Below are positions 25,169-35,446 of a DNA stretch of 64,000 nucleotides, one piece after another. The number at the start of each line of letters is the position of its first letter. Positions within the stretch are counted from its first letter, which is position 1. The position numbers and the translations under genes were made by a program. The stretch is from NCBI RefSeq assembly GCF_017352155.2, contig NZ_CP071462.1, positions 620,001 through 684,000 of the forward strand, given 5' to 3'. This DNA is from Haloterrigena alkaliphila. Lineage in GTDB: Archaea; Halobacteriota; Halobacteria; Halobacteriales; Natrialbaceae. The notes below the pieces were generated by a model. The model was not told the origin of the DNA and ran no database searches. It saw only the letters and a list, made by a program, of their open reading frames with translations.

Positions 25169-26590
25169 ATGGGCGGTCCGTCGCCGTCGACCGAGGGGAC
25201 GAACATCGATGGCGAGTCGCCTCGAGGCGACCCCACGATCGAAACCGACGAGGCGACGATCACGGACGACGCCGAACTCGAGCGAACGCTCGGGCTCACC
25301 GGCGGTCTCGCGATCGGTATCGGAACGATGATCGGCGCGGGCATCTTCGTCTTCCCGGGGCTGGCGGCCGGTCAGGCCGGGCCGGCCGCGGCGGGGTCGT
25401 TCGCCATCGGAGCGGTCGTCGCACTGCTGGTCGCGCTCCCGGCCTCCGAACTCGCGACGGCGATGCCAAAGAGCGGCGGTGGATACTACTTCATCTCGCG
25501 CGCCCTCGGCGCGCTCGCGGGCGCCGTCGTCGGCCTGTCGCTGTGGTTCGGGCTGGTGTTCGCGACGGCCTTCTACCTCGTCGGGTTCGGCTACTACGCC
25601 GTCGACACGCTCGCCGAACTCGGCGTGACGGTCGGCGAGGGACCGGTCATTCCGGTCGCACTGTTGTTCGGCGCGGGCTTTACCGTCCTGAACGTGACGG
25701 GAACGGAAAACGCGGCGAAACTCCAGAACGGGATCGTCGCGCTGTTGCTGTCGATTCTGGCGGTGTTTCTCACGTACGGCGGCCTCGACGCGGTCGGACT
25801 GGTGGGCGAACCGGCGCCGCCCGAGCGGTTCGCCCCCTTCGGCGCGATGCCGGTGTTGACGACGGCGGCGCTCGTCTTCACCTCCTATCTGGGCTTCGCG
25901 CAAGTTGCGACCGTCGCCGGCGAGATGCGAGACCCCGGCCGGAACCTGCCGCTGGCGATGGTCGGCTCCGTGGTGGTCGTCGGCCTGCTCTACGTGGTGA
26001 CGATCTTCGTCGCGACGAGCGCGTTCGGGAGCGAAACGCTCGCGGGCTTCGGCGAGACGGCGATGGTCGAGGTCGGGCGCCACTATCTGGGTGCCGCCGG
26101 CGCCGTCGCGATCGTCTTCGGCGGCCTGCTCGCGACGATGTCCAGCGCCAACGCGTCGGTGCTCAGCACCTCGCGGGCCATCTACGCCGTCTCGCGGGAC
26201 GCCCTGTTGCCGCGACGAGCGAGCCACATCAACCTCCGCTACGGCACGCCACACGTCGCACTGGGAATGGCCGGGGGGCCGATTCTCGTCCTGACCGCGA
26301 CCGGCCAGGTCGAACTGCTCGCCGAGGTCGCTTCCTTCCTGCATCTGGTCATGTACGGGCTGATCTGCGTCGCACTGATCGCGCTCCGTCGGAACGAACC
26401 GGCGTGGTACGATCCCGACTTCCGAGTGCCGGGCTACCCCGTCGTCCCCGTTCTCGGGGCGATCACCAGCTTCGCCATGATCGGGTTCATGCAGCCCGCC
26501 TCGCAGATCGTCGGCGTCGGGATCATGCTCGTGACCGCCGGCTGGTACGCCTACTACGCGCGGGACGTGCGCCTGCGGGGTGAACTCTGA
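25169..26590 (+). CDS. APC superfamily amino acid permease
   Basis: The 473-residue protein has an acidic N-terminal tail (about 1-40) and about 12 membrane helices. The first helix carries the APC motif [21 protein letters not shown], and [19 protein letters not shown] follows in helix 3. [22 protein letters not shown] is also typical. It imports or exchanges amino acids or polyamines across the cytoplasmic membrane. A universal stress protein gene follows by 19 bases, a pairing often seen for haloarchaeal APC transporters, and may regulate it. Confidence 0.92.
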   Translation: MGGPSPSTEGTNIDGESPRGDPTIETDEATITDDAELERTLGLTGGLAIGIGTMIGAGIFVFPGLAAGQAGPAAAGSFAIGAVVALLVALPASELATAMPKSGGGYYFISRALGALAGAVVGLSLWFGLVFATAFYLVGFGYYAVDTLAELGVTVGEGPVIPVALLFGAGFTVLNVTGTENAAKLQNGIVALLLSILAVFLTYGGLDAVGLVGEPAPPERFAPFGAMPVLTTAALVFTSYLGFAQVATVAGEMRDPGRNLPLAMVGSVVVVGLLYVVTIFVATSAFGSETLAGFGETAMVEVGRHYLGAAGAVAIVFGGLLATMSSANASVLSTSRAIYAVSRDALLPRRASHINLRYGTPHVALGMAGGPILVLTATGQVELLAEVASFLHLVMYGLICVALIALRRNEPAWYDPDFRVPGYPVVPVLGAITSFAMIGFMQPASQIVGVGIMLVTAGWYAYYARDVRLRGEL

Positions 26591-26609
26591 TGATCCGGGG
26601 TGAGTCTCG

Positions 26610-27326
26610 ATGACGCGGGTCCTCGTTCCGCTGGCGATCCTCGAGGGCGAATCGCTCTCCCCCGGGCTGACGACGCTACTCCAGTCGGTCGACGTTACCG
26701 TCCTCGGCTACCACGTCCTGCCCGAGCAGACGCCCCCCGACCAGGCGCGACTGCAGTACGAGGAGCGGGCGACCGCCGCCCTCGAGGATCTCGTCGCGAC
26801 GTTCGAGGCGACCGGCGGGAGCGCCGATCACCGGCTCGTGTTCACCCACGACCGGGACCAGACGATCGAACGAGTCGCCGCGGAGACGTCGGCGGACGCC
26901 TACGCCATCACCGGCGCGAGCGGGCAGATCGATCGGATCCTCGTGTCGCTGACGGGCGACGTGGCCGTCGATCGGAACGTCTCGTTCGTCACCTCGCTGG
27001 TCGGCGACCGCGAGATCGGCGTCACGCTCTTTCTGGCGACCGACGACGCGAGTCGGGAGGCGAGCGCGGAACTGCTCGATGCGGCCGCCGAACGGCTCTC
27101 CGAGCGCGGAATCGACGTCGAAACCGAACTGGCCGTCGACGCGCCCGCCCTCGAGACCCTGCTCGATACCGCGGTCGACCACGACGCCATCGTCGTGGGA
27201 GAACGGGCGCCCTCGCTCCGATCGCTCGTCCTCGGCGGGGAGGCCGAGCGGATCGCCGCCGAGTCGATCGCGCCGGTCCTCGTCGTTCGGAACGTCGACG
27301 GGGATCGGCCTGCGGACGATTCTTGA
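26610..27326 (+). CDS. Universal stress protein (UspA) family
   Basis: The 238-residue protein starts MTRVLVPLAILEGESLSPG and ends with a GERAPSLRSLVLGGEAERIAAESIAPVLVVR stretch, the Usp nucleotide-binding end, though the G-2x-G-9x-G-S/T motif is modified. It follows the permease by 19 bases, so an accessory regulatory role is plausible. It is related to the convergent Usp gene at 27441-28328. Confidence 0.85.
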   Translation: MTRVLVPLAILEGESLSPGLTTLLQSVDVTVLGYHVLPEQTPPDQARLQYEERATAALEDLVATFEATGGSADHRLVFTHDRDQTIERVAAETSADAYAITGASGQIDRILVSLTGDVAVDRNVSFVTSLVGDREIGVTLFLATDDASREASAELLDAAAERLSERGIDVETELAVDAPALETLLDTAVDHDAIVVGERAPSLRSLVLGGEAERIAAESIAPVLVVRNVDGDRPADDS

Positions 27327-27440
27327 CCAGCGACTCCGGACGGCCCCTGACAGGGGACTGCGAACGACCCCTGACGGGGACGGCGAACGGAGCGAAACTG
27401 ATCGTCCCACCGATCCGCACCGGGCCGGCAGCGCCGACAG

Positions 27441-28328
27441 TTACGGGGAATCGTCCTCGCTCTCGTTCGTTCCCTCGAGCGTGTACACCACGTCAGCGGG
27501 CCTCTCGTCGGCCGACTCATCGCCAGCGCTCCCCTCGTCGGGCGCGTCACCGCCGCCGCTTTCCTCGTCGGTCGCGTTCTCGTCGGCGCCTCCTTCGCTC
27601 TCCGCCTCGAGGTACTCGCCCCGAATGACGAGTACCGGGTCGACCGTCTCCCGGGCCAGCCGCTCGGCGCGGTCCCGGAAGACGTAGCGGCGGATCGACG
27701 GCCGGCTCTCGCCGACGACCAGCAGGTCGTGATCGGCCGCGGCCTCGAGGATGGCAGCCGTCGGCGAGCCGTCGACGATGACCGTCCGCTCGATTCGGTC
27801 GCGATCGACGCCCTCGTCGACCAGCGCGGCGCGGGCCGTCTCGAGCAGTTCCGCGCCCGCCTCCCGACGCGACTCGTCGCCGGCGACGTGGAACAGCGTC
27901 ACCTCGAGGTCGGTGCCGTCGAGCACCGTCCGCAGCAGTCGCGCGATGTGGTCGACGTTGACGTCGCTCCGGATCGCCACGAGGACGGTTTCGAGGACCG
28001 GCGCCGGGTTGAGCAACAGGACGGCGTCGCAGGATTCGTCCACGGCGACGCGTTCGAACGTCTGTAGCCGATCGTGGGTAAAGGCGAGCCGGGACGCGAC
28101 GTCGCAGCCGGCGTCCTCGAACACGGTTCGGAGTTCCTCGAGTTCGGTCCGTGCGCGGTCGCCGAACTGGTCGCGCGCCTGTTCTGGCGGGGTCTGATCG
28201 GGCAGTTCGCGGTAGCCCAGCAGGACGACCGGAATCGACGCGAACGCGTCGACGACCGTCGCCGGGACGGCCTCTCCCTCGAGGACGTCGACCGGGACGA
28301 GCACGCGGTGATCGCGGGGTGAAGACAT
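27441..28328 (-). CDS. Universal stress protein (UspA) family with acidic tail
   Basis: The 295-residue protein parallels the gene at 26610 (VLVPVDVLEGEAVPATVVDAF; QTPPEQARDQFGDRARTELEEL; GESRPSIRRYVFRDRAERLAR; DPVLVIRG), then adds a disordered, Asp/Glu/Gly/Ser-rich tail of about 65 residues. The start at 28328 matches its paralogue. The two Usp genes are convergent with about 115 bases between them, suggesting duplication and inversion around the permease. Confidence 0.85.
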   Translation of the reverse strand: MSSPRDHRVLVPVDVLEGEAVPATVVDAFASIPVVLLGYRELPDQTPPEQARDQFGDRARTELEELRTVFEDAGCDVASRLAFTHDRLQTFERVAVDESCDAVLLLNPAPVLETVLVAIRSDVNVDHIARLLRTVLDGTDLEVTLFHVAGDESRREAGAELLETARAALVDEGVDRDRIERTVIVDGSPTAAILEAAADHDLLVVGESRPSIRRYVFRDRAERLARETVDPVLVIRGEYLEAESEGGADENATDEESGGGDAPDEGSAGDESADERPADVVYTLEGTNESEDDSP

Positions 28329-28480
28329 GACTGGACTGGGCCGTCCTACCACGGTGGGCGCCATATACCCCCGCCAGCGGGTCGGCGGCGCACGCGGCGA
28401 TCGACCGTCGCACCCTCGCCGACGGCGAGGAGTCCGTCGAACGGCTTCCGCCCCATCACTGCCACCGCGGATCCCGCAGG

Positions 28481-28488
28481 GTTTTTGC
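28481..28488 (+). promoter_or_regulatory. T-rich promoter element of mutS
   Basis: GTTTTTGC lies about 27 bases before the ATG at 28511; it is a weak match to the haloarchaeal TATA box but correctly spaced. Confidence 0.4.
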
Positions 28489-28510
28489 GGTGGAGGGACA
28501 GTCTCCGCCT

Positions 28511-31240
28511 ATGACAGAGGCGACGGGTATCGTCGGGGAGTTCCTCTCACTGAAGGAGGACACCGACGCCGATCTGCTGACGATGCAGTGCGGTGACTTC
28601 TACGAGTTCTTCGGCGAGGACGCCGAGACCGTCAGCGACGAACTCGATCTCAAGGTCTCCCAGAAGTCCTCCCACGGCTCGTCGTATCCGATGGCCGGGG
28701 TGCCGGTCGACGATCTGACGCCGTACCTGAAGGCGCTGGTCGAGCGCGGCTACCGCGTCGCCGTCGCCGACCAGTACGAGACCGACTCCGGGCACGCGCG
28801 CGAGGTCGTCCGCGTCGTCACGCCGGGGACGCTACTCGAGACGAGCGACGCCGACGCGCAGTATCTCGCGGCGGTCGTCGACGGGACCGGCGGGAGCAAC
28901 GGAGGCGGTAGGGGCTCGAGCGGGACCGGCGACGGCTACGGCCTCGCCTTCGCGGACGTGACCACGGGGCGGTTCCTCGTGGCCGACGCCGACGACGCCG
29001 ACGACGCGCTGACGGAACTGTACCGGTTCGATCCCGTCGAGGTGCTGCCGGGCCCGAACGTGCGAACGAACGACGACCTGCTGGGGCTGGTCCGCGAGCG
29101 CATCGACGCCGCGCTCACGCTCCACGAGACCGAGGCGTTCGCGCCCAAGCGAGCGGCCCACACCGTCCGCGAGCAGTTCGGCGAGGAGACGGTCGACCGC
29201 CTCGCCGTCGGCGACTCGACGCTCGCGGCCGCCGGGGCGATCCTGGACTACGTCGAGGAGACCGGTACCGGCGTGCTCGCCTCGATGACCCGCATCCAGG
29301 CCCACCACGGCGACGACCACGTCACGCTGGACGCGACCACCCAGCGCAACCTCGAGTTGACCGAGACCATGCAGGGCGAGCGCGAGGGCTCGCTGTTCGC
29401 GACGATCGACCACACCGAGACCAGCGCCGGCGGGCGGTTGCTCAAGGAGTGGCTCCAGCGGCCGAGACGGTCGCTCGAGACCCTCGAGCGCCGCCAGGAG
29501 AGCGTCGCGGCGCTGTCGTCGGCGGCGCTGGCCCGCGACGAGTTGCAGGACCGACTCGGCGACGCCTACGATCTGGCGCGGCTGGCCTCGAAGGCCAGCC
29601 ACGGCAGCGCCGACGCGCGGGACCTGCTCTCCGTGCGGGGGACGCTCGCGGTTCTGCCCGCGCTCGCCGAAACCATCGAGTCGAACCCCGACCTCGCGGC
29701 GTCGCCGCTGTCGGCAATCGTCGACCGGCCCGACCGGGAGGCCGCCAGCGAACTGCGGGAGGCCCTCGAGGAGGCCATCGCCGACGAGCCGCCGTCGACC
29801 GTCACGCAGGGCGGCCTCCTCCAGCGGGGGTACGACGACGACCTCGACGAGGTGATCGAGCGCCACGAGGAGGTCAAGCGCTGGCTCGACACCCTCGCCG
29901 ACCGCGAGAAGGAGCAGTACGGCCTGAGCCACGTGACCGTCGACCGGAACAAGACCGACGGCTACTACATCCAGGTCGGCAAGTCCGCGGCCGACGGCGT
30001 TCCGGACCACTACGAGGAGATCAAGACGCTCAAGAACTCGAAGCGGTTCACCACCGACGAACTCGAGGCGAAGGAGCGCGAAATCCTGCGCCTCGAGGAG
30101 CAACGGGGCGACCTCGAGTACGAACTGTTCGAAGAACTCCGCGAGGAGGTCGCAGCGCGGGCCGAACTGCTGCAGGACGTCGGCCGGGCGCTGGCGACCG
30201 TCGACGCGCTGGCGAGTCTGGCGACCCACGCCGCGGAGAATCGGTGGGTTCAGCCGGAACTGCATCGGGGCGATCGCCTCGAGATCGAGCAGGGCCGCCA
30301 CCCCGTGGTCGAGCAGACGACGGAGTTCGTCCCGAACGACGTCCGACTGGACGAGGATCGCGGCTTCCTCGTCGTCACCGGCCCCAACATGTCCGGGAAG
30401 TCCACCTACATGCGACAGGTGGCCTGCATCGTCCTGCTGGCTCAGATCGGCGGCTTCGTCCCCGCCGAGTCGGCCGAGATCGGGCTGGTCGACGGCATCT
30501 TCACCCGCGTCGGCGCGCTCGACGAACTCGCGCAGGGGCGGTCGACGTTCATGGTCGAGATGAGCGAACTCTCGAACATCCTCCACACCGCGACCGAGGA
30601 CTCCCTCGTCATTCTGGACGAAGTCGGCCGCGGGACGGCGACCTACGACGGCATCTCGATCGCGTGGGCCGCCACGGAGTATCTACACAACGAAGTACGG
30701 GCGAAGACGTTGTTCGCCACCCACTACCACGAACTGACCGGGCTCGCCGAGAACCTCCCGCGAGTCGCGAACGTCCACATCGCGGCCGACGAGCGCGACG
30801 GTGACGTCACCTTCCTCCGGACGGTTCGGGACGGCCCGACGGACCGCTCCTACGGGATCCACGTCGCCGACCTCGCGGGGGTGCCGGACCCCGTCGTCGA
30901 TCGCTCGAGGGAGGTTCTCGAGCGCCTCCGCGAGGAGAAAGCGATCGAAGCGAAGGGCGGGACCTCGAGCGAACCCGTGCAGGCGGTGTTCGATCTGGGG
31001 AGCGGGACGATGCAGACGCAACCGCAGGCGGGCGACGGAGATCAGGGACGGTCCCGGACGCAGGCGGCGTCGACCGACGGTGGCCCGGCGGAGCCCAGCC
31101 CCGAGGGACAGGCGCTCGATCCCGCCGCCGAGGCCGTCCTCGAGGAACTCGAGTCGATCGACGTCAACACGACGCCGCCGATCGAACTCGTCTCGACGGT
31201 CCAGGAGCTCCAGGAGCGACTCGAGGAGACGGATCGCTGA
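28511..31240 (+). CDS. mutS: DNA mismatch repair protein MutS
   Basis: The 909-residue MutS1 protein recognises mismatches and recruits MutL. The N-terminal mismatch-binding domain has the Phe-x-Glu type motif in MQCGDFYEFFGEDAE. The ATPase domain has Walker A GPNMSGKSTYMRQVA from Gly624, Walker B VILDEVGRGTATYDG and the H-loop ATHYHEL. A hydrophilic insert occurs at about 120-140 and an acidic, flexible region precedes the C-terminal helix. The ATG at 28511 gives MTEATGIVGEFLSLKE; a GTG at 28490 in frame is less likely given the T-rich promoter element at 28481-28488. mutL lies 5 kb downstream. Confidence 0.96.
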   Translation: MTEATGIVGEFLSLKEDTDADLLTMQCGDFYEFFGEDAETVSDELDLKVSQKSSHGSSYPMAGVPVDDLTPYLKALVERGYRVAVADQYETDSGHAREVVRVVTPGTLLETSDADAQYLAAVVDGTGGSNGGGRGSSGTGDGYGLAFADVTTGRFLVADADDADDALTELYRFDPVEVLPGPNVRTNDDLLGLVRERIDAALTLHETEAFAPKRAAHTVREQFGEETVDRLAVGDSTLAAAGAILDYVEETGTGVLASMTRIQAHHGDDHVTLDATTQRNLELTETMQGEREGSLFATIDHTETSAGGRLLKEWLQRPRRSLETLERRQESVAALSSAALARDELQDRLGDAYDLARLASKASHGSADARDLLSVRGTLAVLPALAETIESNPDLAASPLSAIVDRPDREAASELREALEEAIADEPPSTVTQGGLLQRGYDDDLDEVIERHEEVKRWLDTLADREKEQYGLSHVTVDRNKTDGYYIQVGKSAADGVPDHYEEIKTLKNSKRFTTDELEAKEREILRLEEQRGDLEYELFEELREEVAARAELLQDVGRALATVDALASLATHAAENRWVQPELHRGDRLEIEQGRHPVVEQTTEFVPNDVRLDEDRGFLVVTGPNMSGKSTYMRQVACIVLLAQIGGFVPAESAEIGLVDGIFTRVGALDELAQGRSTFMVEMSELSNILHTATEDSLVILDEVGRGTATYDGISIAWAATEYLHNEVRAKTLFATHYHELTGLAENLPRVANVHIAADERDGDVTFLRTVRDGPTDRSYGIHVADLAGVPDPVVDRSREVLERLREEKAIEAKGGTSSEPVQAVFDLGSGTMQTQPQAGDGDQGRSRTQAASTDGGPAEPSPEGQALDPAAEAVLEELESIDVNTTPPIELVSTVQELQERLEETDR

Positions 31241-31315
31241 TTCCCTCGTGGTCCGGGAACGAATCGGACGGGCCCAAACCTTCATTCGACCCGTGACGAA
31301 ATAGGGCGTATTCCG

Positions 31316-33268
31316 ATGACCGCCGACGACGAGTCCGACGAGCGACGACGGCGGCAGCGCTACCACGAGGCGGTCCTCGACCTCGTGACCGACGACGACG
31401 TCGTCGAGGGCGCCTTCGAGGCCGCCGTCCGTTCGATCACGGAGACGGCCACCGAAATCGTCGGCGCGACTCGCGTCAGCGTCTGGCTGTTCGACGACGG
31501 CGGCGACCGCCTCCGCTGTGTCGACCGCTACGACGACCGCACGGACGACCACTCCGGCGGCGCGGAACTGGTCTCGGCCGACTATCCCGCGTACTTCGAG
31601 GCGTTGCGGACGAACCGATCGATCAGCGCCGTCGACGCCCGCTCGGATCCGCGAACGCGGGAACTGACGGCGGACTACCTCGAGCCGCAGGCGATCGACT
31701 CGCTGCTCGACGCGACGCTCCGGTCGGAAGGGGACGTGATCGGCGTCGTCTGTCACGAACAGGTCGGCCGGACCCGCGAGTGGACCGACGCCGAGATCCA
31801 GTTCGCCGGCGACGTCGCGGACGTCGTCCATCGAGCCCTGCGCAACCACCGCAGCGCCGAGCAGCGACGGGAACTCGAGTTCCGCCGGTCGCTCCTCGAG
31901 GCCCAGCAGGAGGCGATGCCCGACGGGGTCCTCGTCGTCGGCGACGGCGGCGAACTTCGCTCCTGGAACACCCGGTTTCGCGACCTGTGGGACCTCTCGG
32001 CGGACGGACTCGAGTCGCCCCGCGGCGACGCCGTCCTCGAACGCATTCGCGACCGGGTCGCGGATCCGGCGGCGTTCGTCCGCCGGGTCGAACAGCTCAC
32101 CGAGAACCCCGCGGAAACGAGTCACGACGAGCTCGCGCTCGAGGACGGCCGGGTGTTCGAGCTCTACTCGACGCCGGTTCGCAGCGACGCGGGAACGCAG
32201 TACGGCCGCCTCTGGCTCGTTCGGGACATCACCGAGCGAACGAAGCGACAGGACGAACTCGAGTTGAAGAACCGGGCGATAGACGAGGCGCCGATCGGGA
32301 TCACGCTCAGCGATCCGGAGCAGCCGGACAACCCCCTCGTCTACGCGAACGACCAGTTCGAACGGCTCACCGGGTACTCCCGCGCGGAGATTCTCGGGCG
32401 GAACTGTCGGTTCCTCCAGGGCGACCGAACCGAGCCCGAGCCGGTCGCCGACCTGCGCGCGGCGATCGACGGGGAACGATCGAACACGGTCGAACTCCGC
32501 AACTATCGGAAGGACGGCAGCGAGTTCTGGAACCGGGTCACCGTCGCCCCGGTGGCCGACGAGAACGGGGACGTGACGAACTACGTCGGGTTCCAGCAGG
32601 ACGTCACCGAGCGCAAGGAGGCGACGCGACAGCTCCGCGTGCTCCACCGCGTCCTGCGACACAACCTCGCCAACCAGATGAGCATCATTCGGGGGACCGC
32701 CGAACAGCTCGGCGAGGAGTCGTCCGGCGAGACCGAAGGCGCCGCCGAGACGATCGTCGAGGAGGTCGACCGGCTGCTCGGCCTGACCGACAAGCACCGA
32801 TCGATCGTCCGGCTGTTGAGCGAGCGACCGACGCCGGAACCGATCGCACTCGAGCCGCTGTGTCGCCGATCGTGTCGGAGCGTCCGCGCGGACTACCCCG
32901 ACGCCGACGTCGCGCTCGCGGGAGATTTCGACGCGACCGTCGTCGCGATCCCGGCGCTCGAGACGGCGATTCGCGAACTCCTCGCGAACGGCGTCGTCCA
33001 CGGCGACCGGGAGTCGACGCCCGTCGAATTCCGCGTCGAGCGCCGGCCCGACACCGTCCTGTTGCGGATCGGCGACGACGGTCCCGGCCTCCCCGAGGCG
33101 GAGCGGCGGATCATCGCCGGCGACGGGACGGTCGAACCGCTCTACCACGGCCTCGGGATGGGACTCTGGCTCGTTCACTGGATCGTCTCCCTCTCCCGCG
33201 GGACGATCGCCGTCGAGGAGACGGGCCCGGATGGAACGACGATTCGGATCGAACTCTCGCGCGGATAA
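31316..33268 (+). CDS. GAF-PAS-LOV sensor histidine kinase (putative blue-light sensor)
   Basis: The 650-residue soluble kinase has a GAF domain (about 15-180), a PAS domain (about 195-305), a second PAS with a LOV signature (about 315-430), an H-box with His449 in VLHRVLRHNLANQM, and a HATPase domain ending in GDDGPGLPE and GLGMGLWLVHWIV. The LOV motif GRNCRFLQG includes Cys364, the residue that forms the flavin adduct under blue light; NYRKDGSEFWNRVTVAPV also fits. No receiver or membrane helix is present. It follows mutS by 75 bases but function does not link them. Confidence 0.88.
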   Translation: MTADDESDERRRRQRYHEAVLDLVTDDDVVEGAFEAAVRSITETATEIVGATRVSVWLFDDGGDRLRCVDRYDDRTDDHSGGAELVSADYPAYFEALRTNRSISAVDARSDPRTRELTADYLEPQAIDSLLDATLRSEGDVIGVVCHEQVGRTREWTDAEIQFAGDVADVVHRALRNHRSAEQRRELEFRRSLLEAQQEAMPDGVLVVGDGGELRSWNTRFRDLWDLSADGLESPRGDAVLERIRDRVADPAAFVRRVEQLTENPAETSHDELALEDGRVFELYSTPVRSDAGTQYGRLWLVRDITERTKRQDELELKNRAIDEAPIGITLSDPEQPDNPLVYANDQFERLTGYSRAEILGRNCRFLQGDRTEPEPVADLRAAIDGERSNTVELRNYRKDGSEFWNRVTVAPVADENGDVTNYVGFQQDVTERKEATRQLRVLHRVLRHNLANQMSIIRGTAEQLGEESSGETEGAAETIVEEVDRLLGLTDKHRSIVRLLSERPTPEPIALEPLCRRSCRSVRADYPDADVALAGDFDATVVAIPALETAIRELLANGVVHGDRESTPVEFRVERRPDTVLLRIGDDGPGLPEAERRIIAGDGTVEPLYHGLGMGLWLVHWIVSLSRGTIAVEETGPDGTTIRIELSRG

Positions 33269-33275
33269 GTACGGT

Positions 33276-34112
33276 TCACGCGCCGAGCGTGTCCTGCGCC
33301 GCACCGTCGTCGGCGCCGGAGCCGTCCTCGCGGTCGGTCGCGTGGTGGCCCCCGATCACGACGTTGACCGCCGCGCCGACCAGCAGGACTAACGCGTTCC
33401 CGTAGAGCCAGATGAGCAACAGGATGATCGCGCCGAACGTCTCGAACGTGCCGACGGTGTTGACCAGCCCCACGTAGACCCCGAAGACGGTCTCGAGGAC
33501 GACCCACCCTCCGGCGGCGATGAGGGTTCCCGGGAGGGCCTCGCGAACCGACACGTCGGGGTCCGGGAAGATGTAGTACATCGGGAAGAATCCGACCGAG
33601 AGGGCGACGAACAGGGCGATCGGCGTCGCCGCCTGAACGACGGGGTTATCGACCGAGGCCAGCGTCGTCGTCCCGAAGCCGGCACCGACGGTGGCGATCA
33701 GGATGACCGCGAAGACGACGGCGCCGTTGACGACCTTCTCGGGGAACGAGTTCTCGCCGTCCGCGTAGAGTTCGTCGAAGGCGGTCGTGACCCCCCGAAA
33801 GATGCGCAGCATCCCCCACAGCAGCGAGACGAGGCCGATCAGCGACGCGCCGCCGCGCTCGGAGGCGTGGGTCAGCGCCTCGTAGACCAGCCCCTGTCCG
33901 GCGGGACTGAGGTGATCCCGCGCCATCACGACGATCTGCTCGGTCAGGTACTCGTTGCCGACCGCACCCGCGACGATAAACAGCAGGAGGAGCAACGGCA
34001 ACAGCGAGAGAAAGGCGGCGTGGGCGATGCTGCCCGCCATGAACGTCACGTTGTGCTCGTCGACGACGGCGACGACGTCTCGAGCGACGGCGTAGATCCG
34101 TCGCGCATCCAT
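33276..34112 (-). CDS. YihY/BrkB family membrane protein
   Basis: The 278-residue protein has about six membrane helices, with family motifs TFMAGSIAHAAFLSLLPLLL, the FRGVTTAFDELYA stretch after helix 2, and GTLIAAGGWVVLETVFGVYV. YihY proteins are integral membrane proteins of uncertain role (once thought RNase BN). The tail is acidic and disordered. It converges on the LOV kinase with 7 bases between stop codons. A paralogue lies at 62359. Confidence 0.9.
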   Translation of the reverse strand: MDARRIYAVARDVVAVVDEHNVTFMAGSIAHAAFLSLLPLLLLLFIVAGAVGNEYLTEQIVVMARDHLSPAGQGLVYEALTHASERGGASLIGLVSLLWGMLRIFRGVTTAFDELYADGENSFPEKVVNGAVVFAVILIATVGAGFGTTTLASVDNPVVQAATPIALFVALSVGFFPMYYIFPDPDVSVREALPGTLIAAGGWVVLETVFGVYVGLVNTVGTFETFGAIILLLIWLYGNALVLLVGAAVNVVIGGHHATDREDGSGADDGAAQDTLGA

Positions 34113-34281
34113 ACCGACTCGAGGCGTGCGAGGCCGAAAAGACCGCTGCTGTCAATCGCCACCATGTCCCACGCGAGTGTGCCCGCCGCCGGCGCCGGCG
34201 GGAGCGTTGTTCGCTCGATCGCCCGACGGCGACCGCGTCAGATCGGTACACCTATGGTCCGATGGGACACGAGTTAGCACG

Positions 34282-35079
34282 ATGCACGAAGCGGAATTCG
34301 ACGTATCCGGGAAGACGGCTATCGTCACCGGCGCGAGTCAGGGTATCGGGGAATCGATCGCGAAGACCCTCGCGGCCGGCGGGGCAGACGTCGCGATCTG
34401 TTCGCGATCGATGGATCGGGTCGGTCCCGTCGCCGAGGAAATCAACGACGCCGCGAGCACCGGCGACGCGCTGGCCGTCGAGTGTAACGTCCGCGAGCGC
34501 GACCAGGTCCAGAATCTCGTCGACGAAACCGTCGACGAGTTCGGCGATATCGACGTGCTGGTCAACAACGCCGGTGGCGAGTTCGTCGCCCCGTTCGAGG
34601 AGATTTCGGCGAACGGCTGGCAGACCATCGTCGACCTCAACCTCAACAGCACGGTCCACTGCACCCAACTCGCGGGCGAGGTCATGCGCGAGGGCGACGG
34701 CGGGACCATCATCAACCTCTCGTCGGTCAACGGCCAGCACGCCGCGCCCGGCGAGAGCCACTACGGCGCGTCGAAGGCGGCGATCATCCGCCTGACCGAG
34801 ACGCTCGCCGTCGAGTGGGCCGAACACGACATCCGCGTCAACTGCGTCGCGCCGGGCCTGATCCAGACCCCCGGCGTCGCCGAGACGCTGGGCATCGACA
34901 GCGAGGACATGCCGCCTCGAGAACAGGCCGAGCGCCGCATCGGCCATCCCGAAGAGATCGCCGACGTGGTCCAGTTCCTCGTCAGTCCCGCCGCCTCGTT
35001 CATGAACGGCGAGACCGTGACGGTGAAGGGCGTTCCGCGGGCCGGGAATTCGATGTCACAGGATCTGGGGCTCGAGTAG
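34282..35079 (+). CDS. Short-chain dehydrogenase/reductase (SDR)
   Basis: The 265-residue Rossmann enzyme has the cofactor motif TGASQGIG (about 16-23), NNAGG, catalytic Ser in INLSSVNGQ, and YGASK (catalytic Tyr and Lys). The C-terminal end resembles FabG-type and 2,4-dienoyl-CoA-reductase-like SDRs (NCVAPGLIQTPG; PEEIADVVQFLVSPAASFMNGETV). A haloarchaeal beta-oxidation or sugar-alcohol role cannot be chosen from sequence. The ATG at 34282 gives the family N-terminus. Confidence 0.9.
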   Translation: MHEAEFDVSGKTAIVTGASQGIGESIAKTLAAGGADVAICSRSMDRVGPVAEEINDAASTGDALAVECNVRERDQVQNLVDETVDEFGDIDVLVNNAGGEFVAPFEEISANGWQTIVDLNLNSTVHCTQLAGEVMREGDGGTIINLSSVNGQHAAPGESHYGASKAAIIRLTETLAVEWAEHDIRVNCVAPGLIQTPGVAETLGIDSEDMPPREQAERRIGHPEEIADVVQFLVSPAASFMNGETVTVKGVPRAGNSMSQDLGLE

Positions 35080-35100
35080 CGCGATTTCGTCTATTTTCCA

Positions 35101-35287
35101 CGCGGCGCGCGCAGGACCGCGGTGAGCCAATAGCGAACCGCGGTCTGATCCCGTGCGAGGGATGAGTGAGGGAGCGCAGTCGTTCGAAAGACGCGAAGCG
35201 TCTTTCGTGATGACGAGAGACCTTTGGTCTCTCGAACCACGACCGAACGAATCGGCTGGGGAGGGTGTGGAAATCCCCGTTGCCACG
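35101..35287. repeat. Dispersed repeat copy with two perfect hairpins
   Basis: This segment repeats the unit of 21961-22066: GTGAGCCA, GCGAGGGATGAGTGA, then CGAATCGGCTGGGGAGG (35248-35264) and ATCCCCGTTGCCA-like end (35273-35285). Inside are two hairpins absent from the other copy, with 3-base loops: CGAAAGACGC/GCGTCTTTCG (35185-35207, 10 bp) and CGAGAGACC/GGTCTCTCG (35214-35234, 9 bp). The rest of the gap 35080-35446 is non-coding, apart from a TATA-like TACGTTTTTG near 35413-35422 for the next gene. Confidence 0.75.
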
Positions 35288-35446
35288 CGAGCGGAAGACC
35301 TGTTGATCATCACGTTCGAGACCACTTCGGGACGAACGCCGGTTGCACTGTACTCTGCTCGAGCGAGTCACCGCGACCACCTCGAGCGCTCCCGAATCGA
35401 AATCGAGAGCACGTACGTTTTTGCAGCCACCCGAAAACACCAACGT

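Noticed and set aside
35153-35446. N-terminal extension of the aldolase gene back to 35153
   Set aside because: The extension is translated repeat and hairpin DNA; the family start and promoter lie at 35447.
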